A stretch of DNA of 13,255 bases from CAWDMN01 sp963803155 (GTDB taxonomy: Bacteria > Acidobacteriota > Terriglobia > Versatilivoradales > Versatilivoraceae), in NCBI GenBank assembly GCA_963803155.1, contig CAWDMN010000064.1:1-13255 (forward strand), given 5' to 3'. The notes beneath the pieces are model-generated. The model worked only from the letters and a program-made list of their open reading frames with translations. It did no database searches and had not been told where the DNA came from. Position numbers and translations under genes: made by a program. Below are positions 1-6,639 of the stretch, one piece after another (position 1 is the stretch's first letter; every line of letters begins with the position of its first letter).

Positions 1-12
1 CCGTCAGTCACC

Positions 13-33
13 TGACCAATCTGAATTTGGTCA
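13..33. promoter_or_regulatory. Operator-like inverted repeat upstream of the esterase gene
   Basis: TGACCAA at 13-19 and TTGGTCA at 27-33 are perfect inverted arms separated by 7 nt. The site ends 56 nt before the ATG at 90, a position where a repressor or activator could act on the gene at 90-2273. The size and symmetry suit a dimeric regulator such as a LacI- or GntR-type protein, but no regulator gene is in the window. I could not place a convincing -35/-10 pair around it. Confidence 0.35.
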
Positions 34-89
34 AATGGCCATAATATGGTTTGATTGATAAGTATGATCTCTGAGCTTGAGAGAAATTA

Positions 90-2273
90 ATGAAAAGAAA
101 ACTTAGCAGATTAATTGGGCTTTGCCTTTTCGGGTGGATCGGAATAATCCTTTTTTCTGTAACCAGATCAGATGGACAAACTGGACCCCAACCCAAGAAC
201 TGGTCCACCCTTGAGGACCACCGCAATATGATGGGCCAACTTGGCATCCAGGCCCTCCGTCCCGGCCCCAACGGGAATGAATCGGCTCCTGATCACGCCA
301 ACTACGATGAGGCTGCCGCCAATCCTTTTCCCAATCTGCCTGAGGTTCTGAAACTGAAGGATGGACACTCTGTCACCACCGCTGAGATGTGGTGGAAGCA
401 GCGACGGCCAGAAATCATTGAAGACTTTGAGCGCGAGGTCTACGGCCGGGTTCCTTCGGCGGTGCCGAAGATTACCTGGACCGTGACCAAAACGGTAAAT
501 GAGACTGTGGGGCCTTATCCCGTCATTGCCAAAGAGCTCATCGGGCATGCCAACAACACGGCATTCCCCGCCATCAGCGTCGATATTCAGATGGTGGTGG
601 TCACACCGGCTTGGGCTGCGAAACCGGTTCCGGTCATGATGATGTTCGGCCGGGCCGCCCTTCCGTCGGAGCCGGTCCCGCCCGCCTTTGCCCGTTTTGC
701 CGCCATGGCTGGACCTGACCCGTCCGCATCCTTACAGTTGATCGCCGACGGGTGGGGCTACGCACTGCTAAATTCTGGGAGCGTACAGGCCGACAACGGC
801 GCAGGACTGACCAAAGGCATCATTGGGTTGACCAACCAAGGCCAACCGCGAAAGCCCGATGATTGGGGCACATTGCGCGCTTGGGCCTGGGGCGCATCCC
901 GGGGGCTCGACTATTTGGAGACCGACCCGGCCGTTGACACGAGGCATGTCGGTATCGAAGGGGTTTCCCGATTCGGAAAGGCCGCCTTGGTAACCATGGC
1001 GTTTGACTCGCGTTTTGCACTGGTGTTGGTTGGCTCTTCCGGTGAGGGTGGCGCGAAACTGCATCGCCGCAATTTCGGAGAAGCCGTGGAGAACCTTACC
1101 GGATCGGGCGGGTACCACTGGATGGCCGGAAATTTCTTGAAATATGGCGCATCCCAGGCCACCTTCGGCAGCAAGAACTCGAGCGATCTGCCCGTCGACG
1201 CCCACGAGTTGATCGCCTTGTGCGCGCCCCGGCTTACATTCATTAGTTATGGCGTGCCCGAAAAAGGCGATGCCAAGTGGCTCGATCAACAGGGAAGCTT
1301 CATGGCCACCGTGGCCGCGGGAGCAGTGTTTCGACTCTTAGGGGCCAAGGATCTCGGAGCCATCCATGACTATCGCACGGCCAAAATGCCGCCGGTAAAT
1401 GCAGGGCTGCTCGATGGCCAACTCGCCTGGCGGCAGCATGACGGCGGCCATACCGATGGCCCAAACTGGAAATACTTCATCCCTTGGGCCGACCAATTTA
1501 TCCAGCACCTGGCGCCTCCGGTCCCACCCATTCCCGCCAATGTCCCGGTGGCGCGAACCAACGCCAACTCACTTGTGGCTCACGCGCAGTTGCTCGAAAA
1601 GGCCGCCCAAGGCCGCATCGATATTTATTTTGAGGGGGACTCCATCACAAGGCGCTGGGGGGCGACAGACTACCCGGACCTGCTGGCCAACTGGAAAGAG
1701 AACTTCTTCGGATGGAATGCGGCCAATTTCGGTTGGGGTGCCGATCGAATCCAGAACATCCTTTGGCGACTCACTAGCGGCGAGTTGGACAATGTCAATC
1801 CAAAGATTGTCGTTCTGCTGGCTGGCACCAACAACCTGGGCAGCTCGATCCCCGCGGGAGGCGAGGACGCCAAAGTGGAGGATGTCACCCGCGGAATTCA
1901 AGCCGTCATGGAGATCATCAGGAGCAAGGCTCCGCAATCCACCATCATCCTTACCGGTATCTTTCCTCGGAACGACAATATGGCCCTCATGCCGGTGATC
2001 AATAAGATCAACCTCAACCTTTCCAAGATGAACGATGGGGACAAGGTGCGGTATCTCAACATTAACGACAAATTGGCGGATGCTGTTGGCAAGCTGTTTG
2101 ATGGCATGATGAACTCCGACAGACTGCACCCGACAGCAAAAGCCTACCAGGTCTGGGCCGATGCATTAAAGCCGATCTTTCAAACGCTCCTCGGCCCGCC
2201 GGCAAAGGAAGATCAGGCTCCACCTCCGACCGGCGATCCGAGCAGTGTGGCTTTTCAGGGCCAAGGACGATGA
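90..2273 (+). CDS. Secreted bifunctional esterase: CE15 glucuronoyl-esterase-like domain fused to SGNH/GDSL hydrolase
   Basis: This 727-residue protein starts with a signal peptide (basic MKRK, hydrophobic core to about residue 25, likely cleavage near residue 30). Residues about 75-470 resemble carbohydrate esterase family 15, which cleaves ester links between lignin alcohols and the 4-O-methylglucuronate of xylan. The nucleophile motif GVSRFGK places Ser293 with Arg294 and Lys297; SSGEGG gives Glu319 as the likely acid, Trp344 sits in GGYHW, and GGHTDG gives His454. A Pro-rich linker (about 475-485) leads to a full SGNH hydrolase: GDSIT (Ser518, block I), FGWGADR (block II Gly), GTNN (Asn581 or Asn582, block III) and DRLHP (Asp677/His680, block V). 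This half most resembles the PAF-acetylhydrolase-like SGNH group, many of which deacetylate sugars. Both triads look intact. GAGAG at 79-83 is a plausible ribosome site 6 nt before the ATG. The gene is single, with no co-directional neighbour nearby. Domain families are confident; substrates are inferred. Confidence 0.9.
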   Translation: MKRKLSRLIGLCLFGWIGIILFSVTRSDGQTGPQPKNWSTLEDHRNMMGQLGIQALRPGPNGNESAPDHANYDEAAANPFPNLPEVLKLKDGHSVTTAEMWWKQRRPEIIEDFEREVYGRVPSAVPKITWTVTKTVNETVGPYPVIAKELIGHANNTAFPAISVDIQMVVVTPAWAAKPVPVMMMFGRAALPSEPVPPAFARFAAMAGPDPSASLQLIADGWGYALLNSGSVQADNGAGLTKGIIGLTNQGQPRKPDDWGTLRAWAWGASRGLDYLETDPAVDTRHVGIEGVSRFGKAALVTMAFDSRFALVLVGSSGEGGAKLHRRNFGEAVENLTGSGGYHWMAGNFLKYGASQATFGSKNSSDLPVDAHELIALCAPRLTFISYGVPEKGDAKWLDQQGSFMATVAAGAVFRLLGAKDLGAIHDYRTAKMPPVNAGLLDGQLAWRQHDGGHTDGPNWKYFIPWADQFIQHLAPPVPPIPANVPVARTNANSLVAHAQLLEKAAQGRIDIYFEGDSITRRWGATDYPDLLANWKENFFGWNAANFGWGADRIQNILWRLTSGELDNVNPKIVVLLAGTNNLGSSIPAGGEDAKVEDVTRGIQAVMEIIRSKAPQSTIILTGIFPRNDNMALMPVINKINLNLSKMNDGDKVRYLNINDKLADAVGKLFDGMMNSDRLHPTAKAYQVWADALKPIFQTLLGPPAKEDQAPPPTGDPSSVAFQGQGR

Positions 2274-2490
2274 CCCATCTTTCTTCCACAAAAGTCCATC
2301 TGCCTGGAGCAATTGTTTTCCCGATAGCATTTCTTGACACTTTTTCCCGCGCGGCGGGTGCATTGCTATTTCTTCCAACTTTCCGAATGACTCAGCTTGC
2401 TCATGAATCTTATCCGAGCCTGGCAAAGATCGGAAAAAATATAGATTAAAGAGATCTAATCCGAATGGCGCTTGCTTAAGGATTAAAAAG

Positions 2491-2632
2491 TCCCGGAGGG
2501 ACAACGGAGAGTAGCCAGGGACAAGAGAACAAATCTCGCCGTCCCTGGAAACAGGAGAAAAGAGTTGGCGCCCTGAAAGGGCGCGGGAGTGAATGGTCTG
2601 AGCTGCTTCTTCCACCGCCCCTGCCGGGGCGG
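2491..2632. repeat. Multi-hairpin palindromic intergenic repeat
   Basis: Four consecutive stem-loops are readable. TCCC/GGGA occurs in 2491-2501. CCAGGGAC (2515-2522) pairs perfectly with GTCCCTGG (2541-2548). GCGCCCT (2568-2574) pairs with AGGGCGC (2578-2584) around GAA. CCGCCCC (2615-2621) pairs with GGGGCGG (2626-2632) around TGCC. From memory, elements with this string of hairpins, including the CCCGGAGGGAC block, are scattered through genomes of Acidobacteria and the Planctomycetes-Verrucomicrobia group and are often mis-annotated as short proteins. A complement-strand ORF across it (2166-2615) is judged spurious. Function is unknown; a REP-like mobile or RNA-folding element is an inference. 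Confidence 0.6.
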
Positions 2633-2659
2633 ATGATTCTTCTGAATTAGACCGGGGTG

Positions 2660-2968
2660 GGTGCCGCTTCTAAGTATTTTAGAATTTTCTTTAAATCATT
2701 AGTGAATCACAGGGAAGACAACATAAAAACATGGTCGCGGTGAAAAATGGTGGATGGCACTTGGACCCTGTATCTCTTTCCCCGTGTGGTATCCATGACT
2801 CCGCCCCCCTAAAATTCCCTTGTGAAATTTGCTGAATGCCTCACTGAAAAGTCAGGCTCTTTCAGTCCTATCAAAAAAATCCTAATTATTGGGGAGCAAC
2901 ACTCATTCTTTGAAATATGCTAATTTATAAGCTTAACCCAAAATACTTAAATTCTTAAGAGCGGCACC
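2660..2968. mobile_element. MITE-like element with about 29-bp terminal inverted repeats
   Basis: The left end (2660-2688) begins GGTGCCGCTTCTAAG. The right end (2940-2968), read on the complement, begins GGTGCCGCTCTTAAG. The two 29-bp arms differ at 5 positions. The hexamer TTAGAC lies exactly 7 nt outside each arm (2647-2652 and 2976-2981), a possible but weak target-site duplication. The 309-bp AT-rich interior has no gene. Sequence from about 2742 to 2908 recurs, degenerate, at 9291-9479, which supports a dispersed element. It would be non-autonomous; the transposase family is not identified. Confidence 0.45.
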
Positions 2969-3023
2969 TTTTTCTTTAGACAATGGGTTACGGGCTTGAC
3001 ATTCACATAACGGACGGGCACTA

Positions 3024-3060
3024 GGCGTCCTGGCAATCGGCGTCCTGGCAATCGGCGTCC
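3024..3060. repeat. 15-bp tandem repeat, about 2.5 copies
   Basis: The unit GGCGTCCTGGCAATC occurs at 3024-3038 and 3039-3053, followed by a partial copy GGCGTCC at 3054-3060. The copies are identical. It lies just beyond the stop codon (3071-3073) of the complement-strand gene. No function is evident; slippage during replication is the simplest origin. Confidence 0.8.
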
Positions 3061-3070
3061 CCGGAGCCGC

Positions 3071-3523
3071 TCATTTCCCCGCAGTTTGTGGCCGGGGATT
3101 TTCCAGCCGGTAATAGGTTTTGCCCGTTGGGATCAGCGCTCCACCGACGCCACCCGCAACACCGCCGATTACCGCGCCAATGCCATCGCGTGTATTCGTG
3201 GGGGTGTCCCGTGTGTGACCGATGTATGCTCCTCCCAAAAGGCCAACAATCGTCAATAGCATAGTGTTCCGCACCCGATGTCCTTTTGAGCTGACGCGAG
3301 CGACCTTGTCGCGATTGATCGACACCTGCTGGCCATCAACATCCAATGTAAGAGCCTCCCCGCTGGCGCTAACGAACTTGCCTTCCAGATGCCGCATGGT
3401 GGTTTCCACCACCACTATCTTCTGCCCGGTGTGCAGTTCCTTTAGTGCTTCCCACCGCGATTGGCAGAAACCCGGGATAGCACAGAATAGCGGAAACACG
3501 ATCAACAAGAACAAGCAACGCAT
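3071..3523 (-). CDS. Small exported protein: Sm-like beta-barrel plus glycine-rich hydrophobic segment
   Basis: The 150-residue product has a signal peptide (hydrophobic residues 3-18, likely cleaved near residue 20). Residues about 30-80 alternate short beta-type stretches (GQKIVVVE, EGKFVSASGEALTLDV, QQVSINRDKVARVS), like a small Sm/KOW-type barrel. Residues 87-131 hold two Gly-rich hydrophobic stretches (LLTIVGLLGGAYIG and GIGAVIGGVAGGVGGALI) of glycine-zipper type. A longer frame exists upstream (to 3595), but I chose the ATG at 3521-3523 because the signal peptide starts there and AAAGGAGA lies about 9 nt before it. I recall similar uncharacterised proteins from Acidobacteria. The function is unknown; the cell envelope is the likely location. 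A perfect 20-bp palindrome (3554-3573) and a MITE-like repeat (3598-3749) lie just upstream. Confidence 0.72.
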   Translation of the reverse strand: MRCLFLLIVFPLFCAIPGFCQSRWEALKELHTGQKIVVVETTMRHLEGKFVSASGEALTLDVDGQQVSINRDKVARVSSKGHRVRNTMLLTIVGLLGGAYIGHTRDTPTNTRDGIGAVIGGVAGGVGGALIPTGKTYYRLENPRPQTAGK

Positions 3524-3553
3524 AAATGGGAATCTCCTTTTTTGGTGCCAGAA

Positions 3554-3573
3554 CAGGGAAAAGATTTTCCCTG
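3554..3573. promoter_or_regulatory. Perfect 20-bp palindrome in the leader of the gene at 3071-3523
   Basis: CAGGGAAAA (3554-3562) and TTTTCCCTG (3565-3573) are perfect 9-bp inverted arms around GA. The site lies 31 nt upstream of the ATG (complement strand) and about 14 nt before the ribosome-binding site. It could be an operator, or if transcribed an RNA hairpin affecting translation. The 2-nt spacer is short for an RNA loop, which slightly favours a protein-binding site. Confidence 0.4.
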
Positions 3574-3597
3574 GGCACAATTGGGTCGGCGCCATTC

Positions 3598-3749
3598 GGG
3601 TCAGATTTCGTTTTTCTGTGTTAGCGTCTGGACTCGAGCGGGGCCAGCAACCATGGAGGTAAGGGATCTAGCTGGACTCTCTGCGAAAGGGGTTGCTCTT
3701 CCTTTTGCCGCCCGTTTTATTTCCAACACAGAAAAACGAGATTTGACCC
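3598..3749. mobile_element. MITE/REP-like inverted-repeat element, 152 bp
   Basis: The left arm 3598-3624 begins GGGTCAGATTTCG. The right arm 3723-3749, read on the complement, begins GGGTCAAATCTCG. The 27-bp arms differ at only 3 positions and enclose 98 nt, itself foldable (AGCAACC at 3648-3654 pairs with GGTTGCT at 3691-3697). No gene is inside. The ends resemble those of the 145-bp repeat at 5826-6120 (GGGGYC-GAT motif). A non-autonomous element moved by a REP-associated Y1 transposase is one possible reading; no such gene is in the window. Confidence 0.5.
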
Positions 3750-3849
3750 CTGCATCGGCCTTGCCGATTGGAACACTATAGTACCTTCAAATCTTCAATT
3801 TCAAACGTCCAGCGCGGGTTTCCAGCCTTAAATCGGGCAGAAAACAAAA

Positions 3850-4680
3850 TCATCTGCTGCTGTTGGGGTCTTGAGAAATCCAACTCTTTTTCTTTTTTAA
3901 AGGGGCATTGATTGAAATTGTACTGCCACCATAAATTTTGAAGTCCTTCTTCCAGAAAGTCGATCCATACAGAACCAAAATCTTATGACTCCCTTCTTCT
4001 ATTTCCAGAGTGGTTGGAGTATTCCCCACAAATTTGCCATCGAGTTTAATTTTGGCACCATCGACATCAGAACTTATTATTACTTTGGCTACAGTTGTCG
4101 ATTTAACTGCTTGATTAACCGCGGATTGGTCTGTATTTGGAGCCCTTGCTCCCATGGTGTGGGCCTGATTTGTAAATACTTCCAAAATCAACCCCTTTTC
4201 AAATCCTACATCCTTCCCATGTCTCAGCAGCCAGAAAGGTCCTGCAGGTATGAAAACAAACGTTGTCCCAGCAGTCAAAATTCCTGTGCTCAAGGTTTTA
4301 CTCCCAGTCTCGTTCTTATTGAGCGTGTAACGAACTGGGATCGGCTCAGCATCTACAGCAATAACCCGATCCACGGAAAAATCAATCTTACCGGTTCGTC
4401 CCATTCTTTTTTTGGGAACAGCTTCGACTACTCGGCCAACCGCCGTGGCACCTTGCGCAATCACAATTTCATCTCCTATTTTCACATTGTCTATCACAGA
4501 AAGCCGCACCTCTTGTCCTTCTTGGCTCGTTGCTGATGAGAGAGACTGCTCAAGTCTCAACCGAACTTTTGTTCCCTCGGGGATCAGAATTTGTCCAAGG
4601 CAAGTACCTTCAATAATCATGAGCAAAATGACAGAATTTAAAATTATCATTTTTTGAATCCAGAGACGTTGGAATATCAT
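3850..4680 (-). CDS. Exported PEGA-domain protein
   Basis: The 276-residue product has a long signal sequence (hydrophobic residues 11-27, likely cleavage near CLG-Q at 29/30). Residues 31-175 form a beta-rich domain opening IPEGTKVRLRLEQSLSSA, with GKIDFSVDRV and a hydrophobic patch FVFIPAGPFWLL (141-152). I associate this layout with uncharacterised acidobacterial envelope proteins. Residues about 198-262 match the PEGA domain, a surface beta-sandwich often placed between an enzyme or receptor and carbohydrate or peptidoglycan: AKVIISSDVDGAKIKLDGKF, then GNTPTTLEIEEGSHKI. The tail is Lys-rich. I chose the ATG at 4678-4680 over the in-frame TTG at 4690-4692 because GGAGG precedes it by 5 nt. 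Neighbours on both sides are exported proteins on the same strand, separated by 188 and 326 nt, so separate promoters are likely. Exact function is unknown. Confidence 0.8.
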   Translation of the reverse strand: MIFQRLWIQKMIILNSVILLMIIEGTCLGQILIPEGTKVRLRLEQSLSSATSQEGQEVRLSVIDNVKIGDEIVIAQGATAVGRVVEAVPKKRMGRTGKIDFSVDRVIAVDAEPIPVRYTLNKNETGSKTLSTGILTAGTTFVFIPAGPFWLLRHGKDVGFEKGLILEVFTNQAHTMGARAPNTDQSAVNQAVKSTTVAKVIISSDVDGAKIKLDGKFVGNTPTTLEIEEGSHKILVLYGSTFWKKDFKIYGGSTISINAPLKKKKSWISQDPNSSR

Positions 4681-4868
4681 TGGCTCCTCCAATCCATAAT
4701 TACGAATATAGAATCAAGCGTCCGGGAATACTCAAACAAACCTTAGCCGACTTTGCCGAGCTGGAATTTTAGAGACTCAGATCTATGCTCAAGTGTTCGC
4801 AAGAAGAAACGGGCTGCCGTCAATATGCTTCCTTCCCTTAATTTGGGCCAGTGATAGACTGATGAAGT

Positions 4869-5285
4869 TCAGTGGCTTGCGGCTGCGGGATAGGCGACTA
4901 GCGAGATATATAAAGAAAGAAAAAGCACGATTCCTGCAACAATGACAATTTTGACAGTCTTCGATAGCCCTTTTCCGCCCAAGTGGACAACATCACGATA
5001 GGCCACTTTGGTTGAAGCTTGTGTCTCTGGATCTGTCACCACGAAGCTATCCTCATCAATTTTGCTCACATAACCTTTCACCTTCTGGTTATTCATTAAT
5101 TCAACTGTCACTCGTGTTTTCTCACCAGCGCCAACTTTGGTAATCTTTTGTTTTACCTTCTCAACCTGTTTGGCTTCCTTTTTCGCTTCTTTCTCTGCCT
5201 TCGAATCTGCTTTGCTGGTTTCACCGAGCGCTGTTGTGACCAAGAGCAAGGCGGTCACAGCCACTGAAATCAAGATTCTCCACAT
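4869..5285 (-). CDS. Small exported protein: charged helix, Sm-like barrel, C-terminal membrane segment
   Basis: The 138-residue product has a signal peptide or N-terminal anchor (residues 3-20, ending ALG-E). A Lys/Glu/Ala-rich helix that could form a coiled coil follows (22-48). A small beta domain spans about 55-101 (TRVTVELMNNQKVKGYVSKI, then DSFVVTDPETQ and KVAYRDVVHLGG), similar in outline to the Sm-like part of the gene at 3071-3523. Residues 111-130 are a strong membrane helix (VKIVIVAGIVLFLSLYISLV). The ATG at 5283-5285 follows AAGGAGGAGCC, an excellent ribosome site, and a sigma70-type promoter lies at 5423-5452. I recall similar uncharacterised proteins mainly from Acidobacteria. 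The role is unknown; it may tether to or sense something at the inner membrane. Confidence 0.75.
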   Translation of the reverse strand: MWRILISVAVTALLLVTTALGETSKADSKAEKEAKKEAKQVEKVKQKITKVGAGEKTRVTVELMNNQKVKGYVSKIDEDSFVVTDPETQASTKVAYRDVVHLGGKGLSKTVKIVIVAGIVLFLSLYISLVAYPAAASH

Positions 5286-5825
5286 GGCTCCTCCTTGTTG
5301 GCTTCATGGTTGGATGTCTGAAGGGTTCCGACATTTATCAGATAATCTAAGATGGGTTTGACTACCTGATCGTCAGCCGTTATGGATATTGCAACTTGAT
5401 TGCCAGATTATTTTCGTTGATTATTATAAGGTTAGATGGAATGACGAGTCAACTTGCCACAAAAAGGAGGCAGCAACTGCAATTCCCAAATGGCAGTAAT
5501 CGGAAGGAATTATGCCCAGTGGGCGATTATGTTGCGCTGAGACCATAGCCACAAGGGTTAGGTGCCCACTCTCTTGTCGATTCAAGCCCCCAGCGATTCG
5601 TCGCCTGGAATTCACTTTAATTTGGCTGGAGGCGGGTGGCCTGGACAAACCGGTACAAAACTTAGGGTGCTGTGCTCCGTGACCGAAGAGAGAATGTAAC
5701 ACCCCTATTTTTTCCTGGACGGACACTCCGCTTCGAAGTAGCTGACTTAATTGTTTCCCAATAATCATGACTGGTTAGAGGAGATAGGCAATATTTAAGG
5801 TCTGGCCCCATTTCCCCTGGCACCA
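5286..5825. other. 540-bp interval with a promoter but no convincing gene
   Basis: This stretch holds the ribosome site and promoter of the gene ending at 4869. A complement-strand frame covers 5424-5768 (114 codons), but it starts without a ribosome site, shows no domain, signal or membrane segment, and overlaps the promoter at 5423-5452. I left it out as a gene. From 5800 the sequence grades into the duplicated repeat; TTTCCCC repeats at 5813-5819 and 5826-5832. Confidence 0.55.
5423..5452 (-). promoter_or_regulatory. Sigma70-type promoter for the gene at 4869-5285
   Basis: On the complement strand TTGACT (5452-5447) is followed, after 18 nt, by a perfect TATAAT (5428-5423). The start point would be near 5416, giving a leader of about 130 nt before the ATG at 5285. 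One mismatch in the -35 and a perfect -10 make this the best housekeeping promoter in the window. Confidence 0.6.
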
Positions 5826-6130
5826 TTTCCCCTTGAACTTGAAAACACGGGCCAGATTGAATCTTCGTCCAAAGCAGCCAGATCCTGAAAGTGAAGGCCG
5901 ATTCTCCGGCACCCGCCTATTCTCATTTTCCAAATCCCAAATAAAGAATAAAGAGATCAGGCCCCAATTGCTCGGTTTCCCCTTGAACTTGAAAACACGG
6001 GCCAGACTGAGTCTTCGTCCATACCACCCCGATCCTGAAAGTGAAAACCGATTCTCCGGCACCTGCCTATTCTCATTTTCCAATTCTCAAATAAAGAATA
6101 AAGAGATCAGGCCCCAATTGGCCCCAATTG
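5826..6130. repeat. Two tandem copies of a 145-bp repeat
   Basis: Copy 1 (5826-5970) and copy 2 (5976-6120) start TTTCCCCTTGAACTTG and end GCCCCAATTG, with 11 differences by eye (about 92% identity). Five bases (CTCGG) join them, giving a 150-bp period. A third partial unit, GCCCCAATTG, follows at 6121-6130. Because 150 is a multiple of three, long open frames run through on both strands (5833-6306 plus, 5775-6083 complement), but their repeated protein sequence reflects the DNA repeat. Similar repeats probably occur elsewhere in this genome. The array abuts a broken gene remnant, which fits insertion or recombination there. Confidence 0.75.
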
Positions 6131-6139
6131 GATTGCTGT

Positions 6140-6473
6140 CTGATTGTCATGGCGAAGCCCCCCGGATGTTTTACCCGGCATTTGCGGCAATTCCCGAATG
6201 GGCTCCGCCGGGAGAGAACCACATCCTGTATTCACAAGGAGTGCTGAAAGAAGTGTCTTACGACGGGAAGAAGGTTCAATACACTCTACAGATACCTCAG
6301 GATTAGAGCACCTGCGACTGACTTTCCGCCCCATGGAGGTTACCGTGAATAAAACTAAACTTTCATTACGTCCCGATCTTAAGGCAGAAGGATACACCAT
6401 AAGAGATCTTGGGAGCGGGGATTTTGCGGTAACGATCAGCCGGAGGAGCGGCGGGAGTGTGGTAATCCGGTGA
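6140..6473 (+). pseudogene. Frameshifted C-terminal remnant of a probably secreted protein
   Basis: Two adjacent frames read as one protein. Frame 1 gives PEWAPPGENH, then ILYSQGVLKEVSYDGKKVQY, and hits a stop at 6304-6306. Frame 2 continues TDTSGLEHLRLTFRPMEVTV, then KLSLRPDLKAEGYTIRDLG, SGDFAVTISRR and VVIR, ending at the TGA at 6471-6473. The join is near 6280-6290, so one small indel separates the halves. The beta-rich end resembles C-termini I associate with large secreted acidobacterial proteins, but I cannot name the family. The N-terminal part is absent, replaced by the 145-bp repeat array ending at 6130. The left boundary is approximate. Confidence 0.5.
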
Positions 6474-6639
6474 AATACCCCGCTCTGCGCGGCCGCTTTT
6501 GCTCCGAGCAGCGCGGAATGCAGGCTTGGTGCAGAAAGCCGGCATCTCCTATCGCGGGACTTCGGAAAGGCTCCTCTGTATTATGTAAACCGAGGCATAG
6601 AAGCTATCAGCGGCAATATCATCTTCGGCTGCGGATCGG

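Larger units (their letters stand above)
2274..3070. other. 797-bp gene-free interval made of repeats
   Basis: No open frame here looks like a real gene. The interval follows the esterase stop and ends at the stop of the complement-strand gene at 3071. It contains, in order, a multi-hairpin repeat (2491-2632), a TIR-bounded MITE-like element (2660-2968) and a 15-bp tandem repeat (3024-3060). From 2640 to about 2960 it is clearly AT-richer than the esterase gene. The short GC hairpin at 2346-2358 has its T-run on the wrong side for an esterase terminator. Confidence 0.7.

Noticed and set aside
2346..2358. CCCGC-GCG-GCGGG hairpin as terminator of the esterase gene
   Set aside because: The T-run precedes the hairpin on the plus strand, so it lacks the order of an intrinsic terminator for that gene.
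2166..2615. 149-codon complement-strand frame
   Set aside because: It spans the multi-hairpin repeat and the antisense end of the esterase; such frames are a known by-product of these repeats.
3024..3060. Possible CRISPR repeats
   Set aside because: The 15-bp units are directly adjacent with no spacers, and no cas gene is present.
4681..4760. Promoter for the PEGA gene (TTGAGT with TATATT on the complement)
   Set aside because: The spacing of about 19 nt and the weak -35 are not better than chance in this AT-rich stretch.
5424..5768. 114-codon complement-strand frame in the gap
   Set aside because: No ribosome site, signal, membrane segment or recognisable fold, and it overlaps the sigma70-type promoter at 5423-5452.
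5775..6083. 102-codon complement-strand frame with a repeated protein sequence
   Set aside because: The repeat in the protein is the 150-bp DNA period; no ribosome site or domain is seen, and the opposite strand is equally open.
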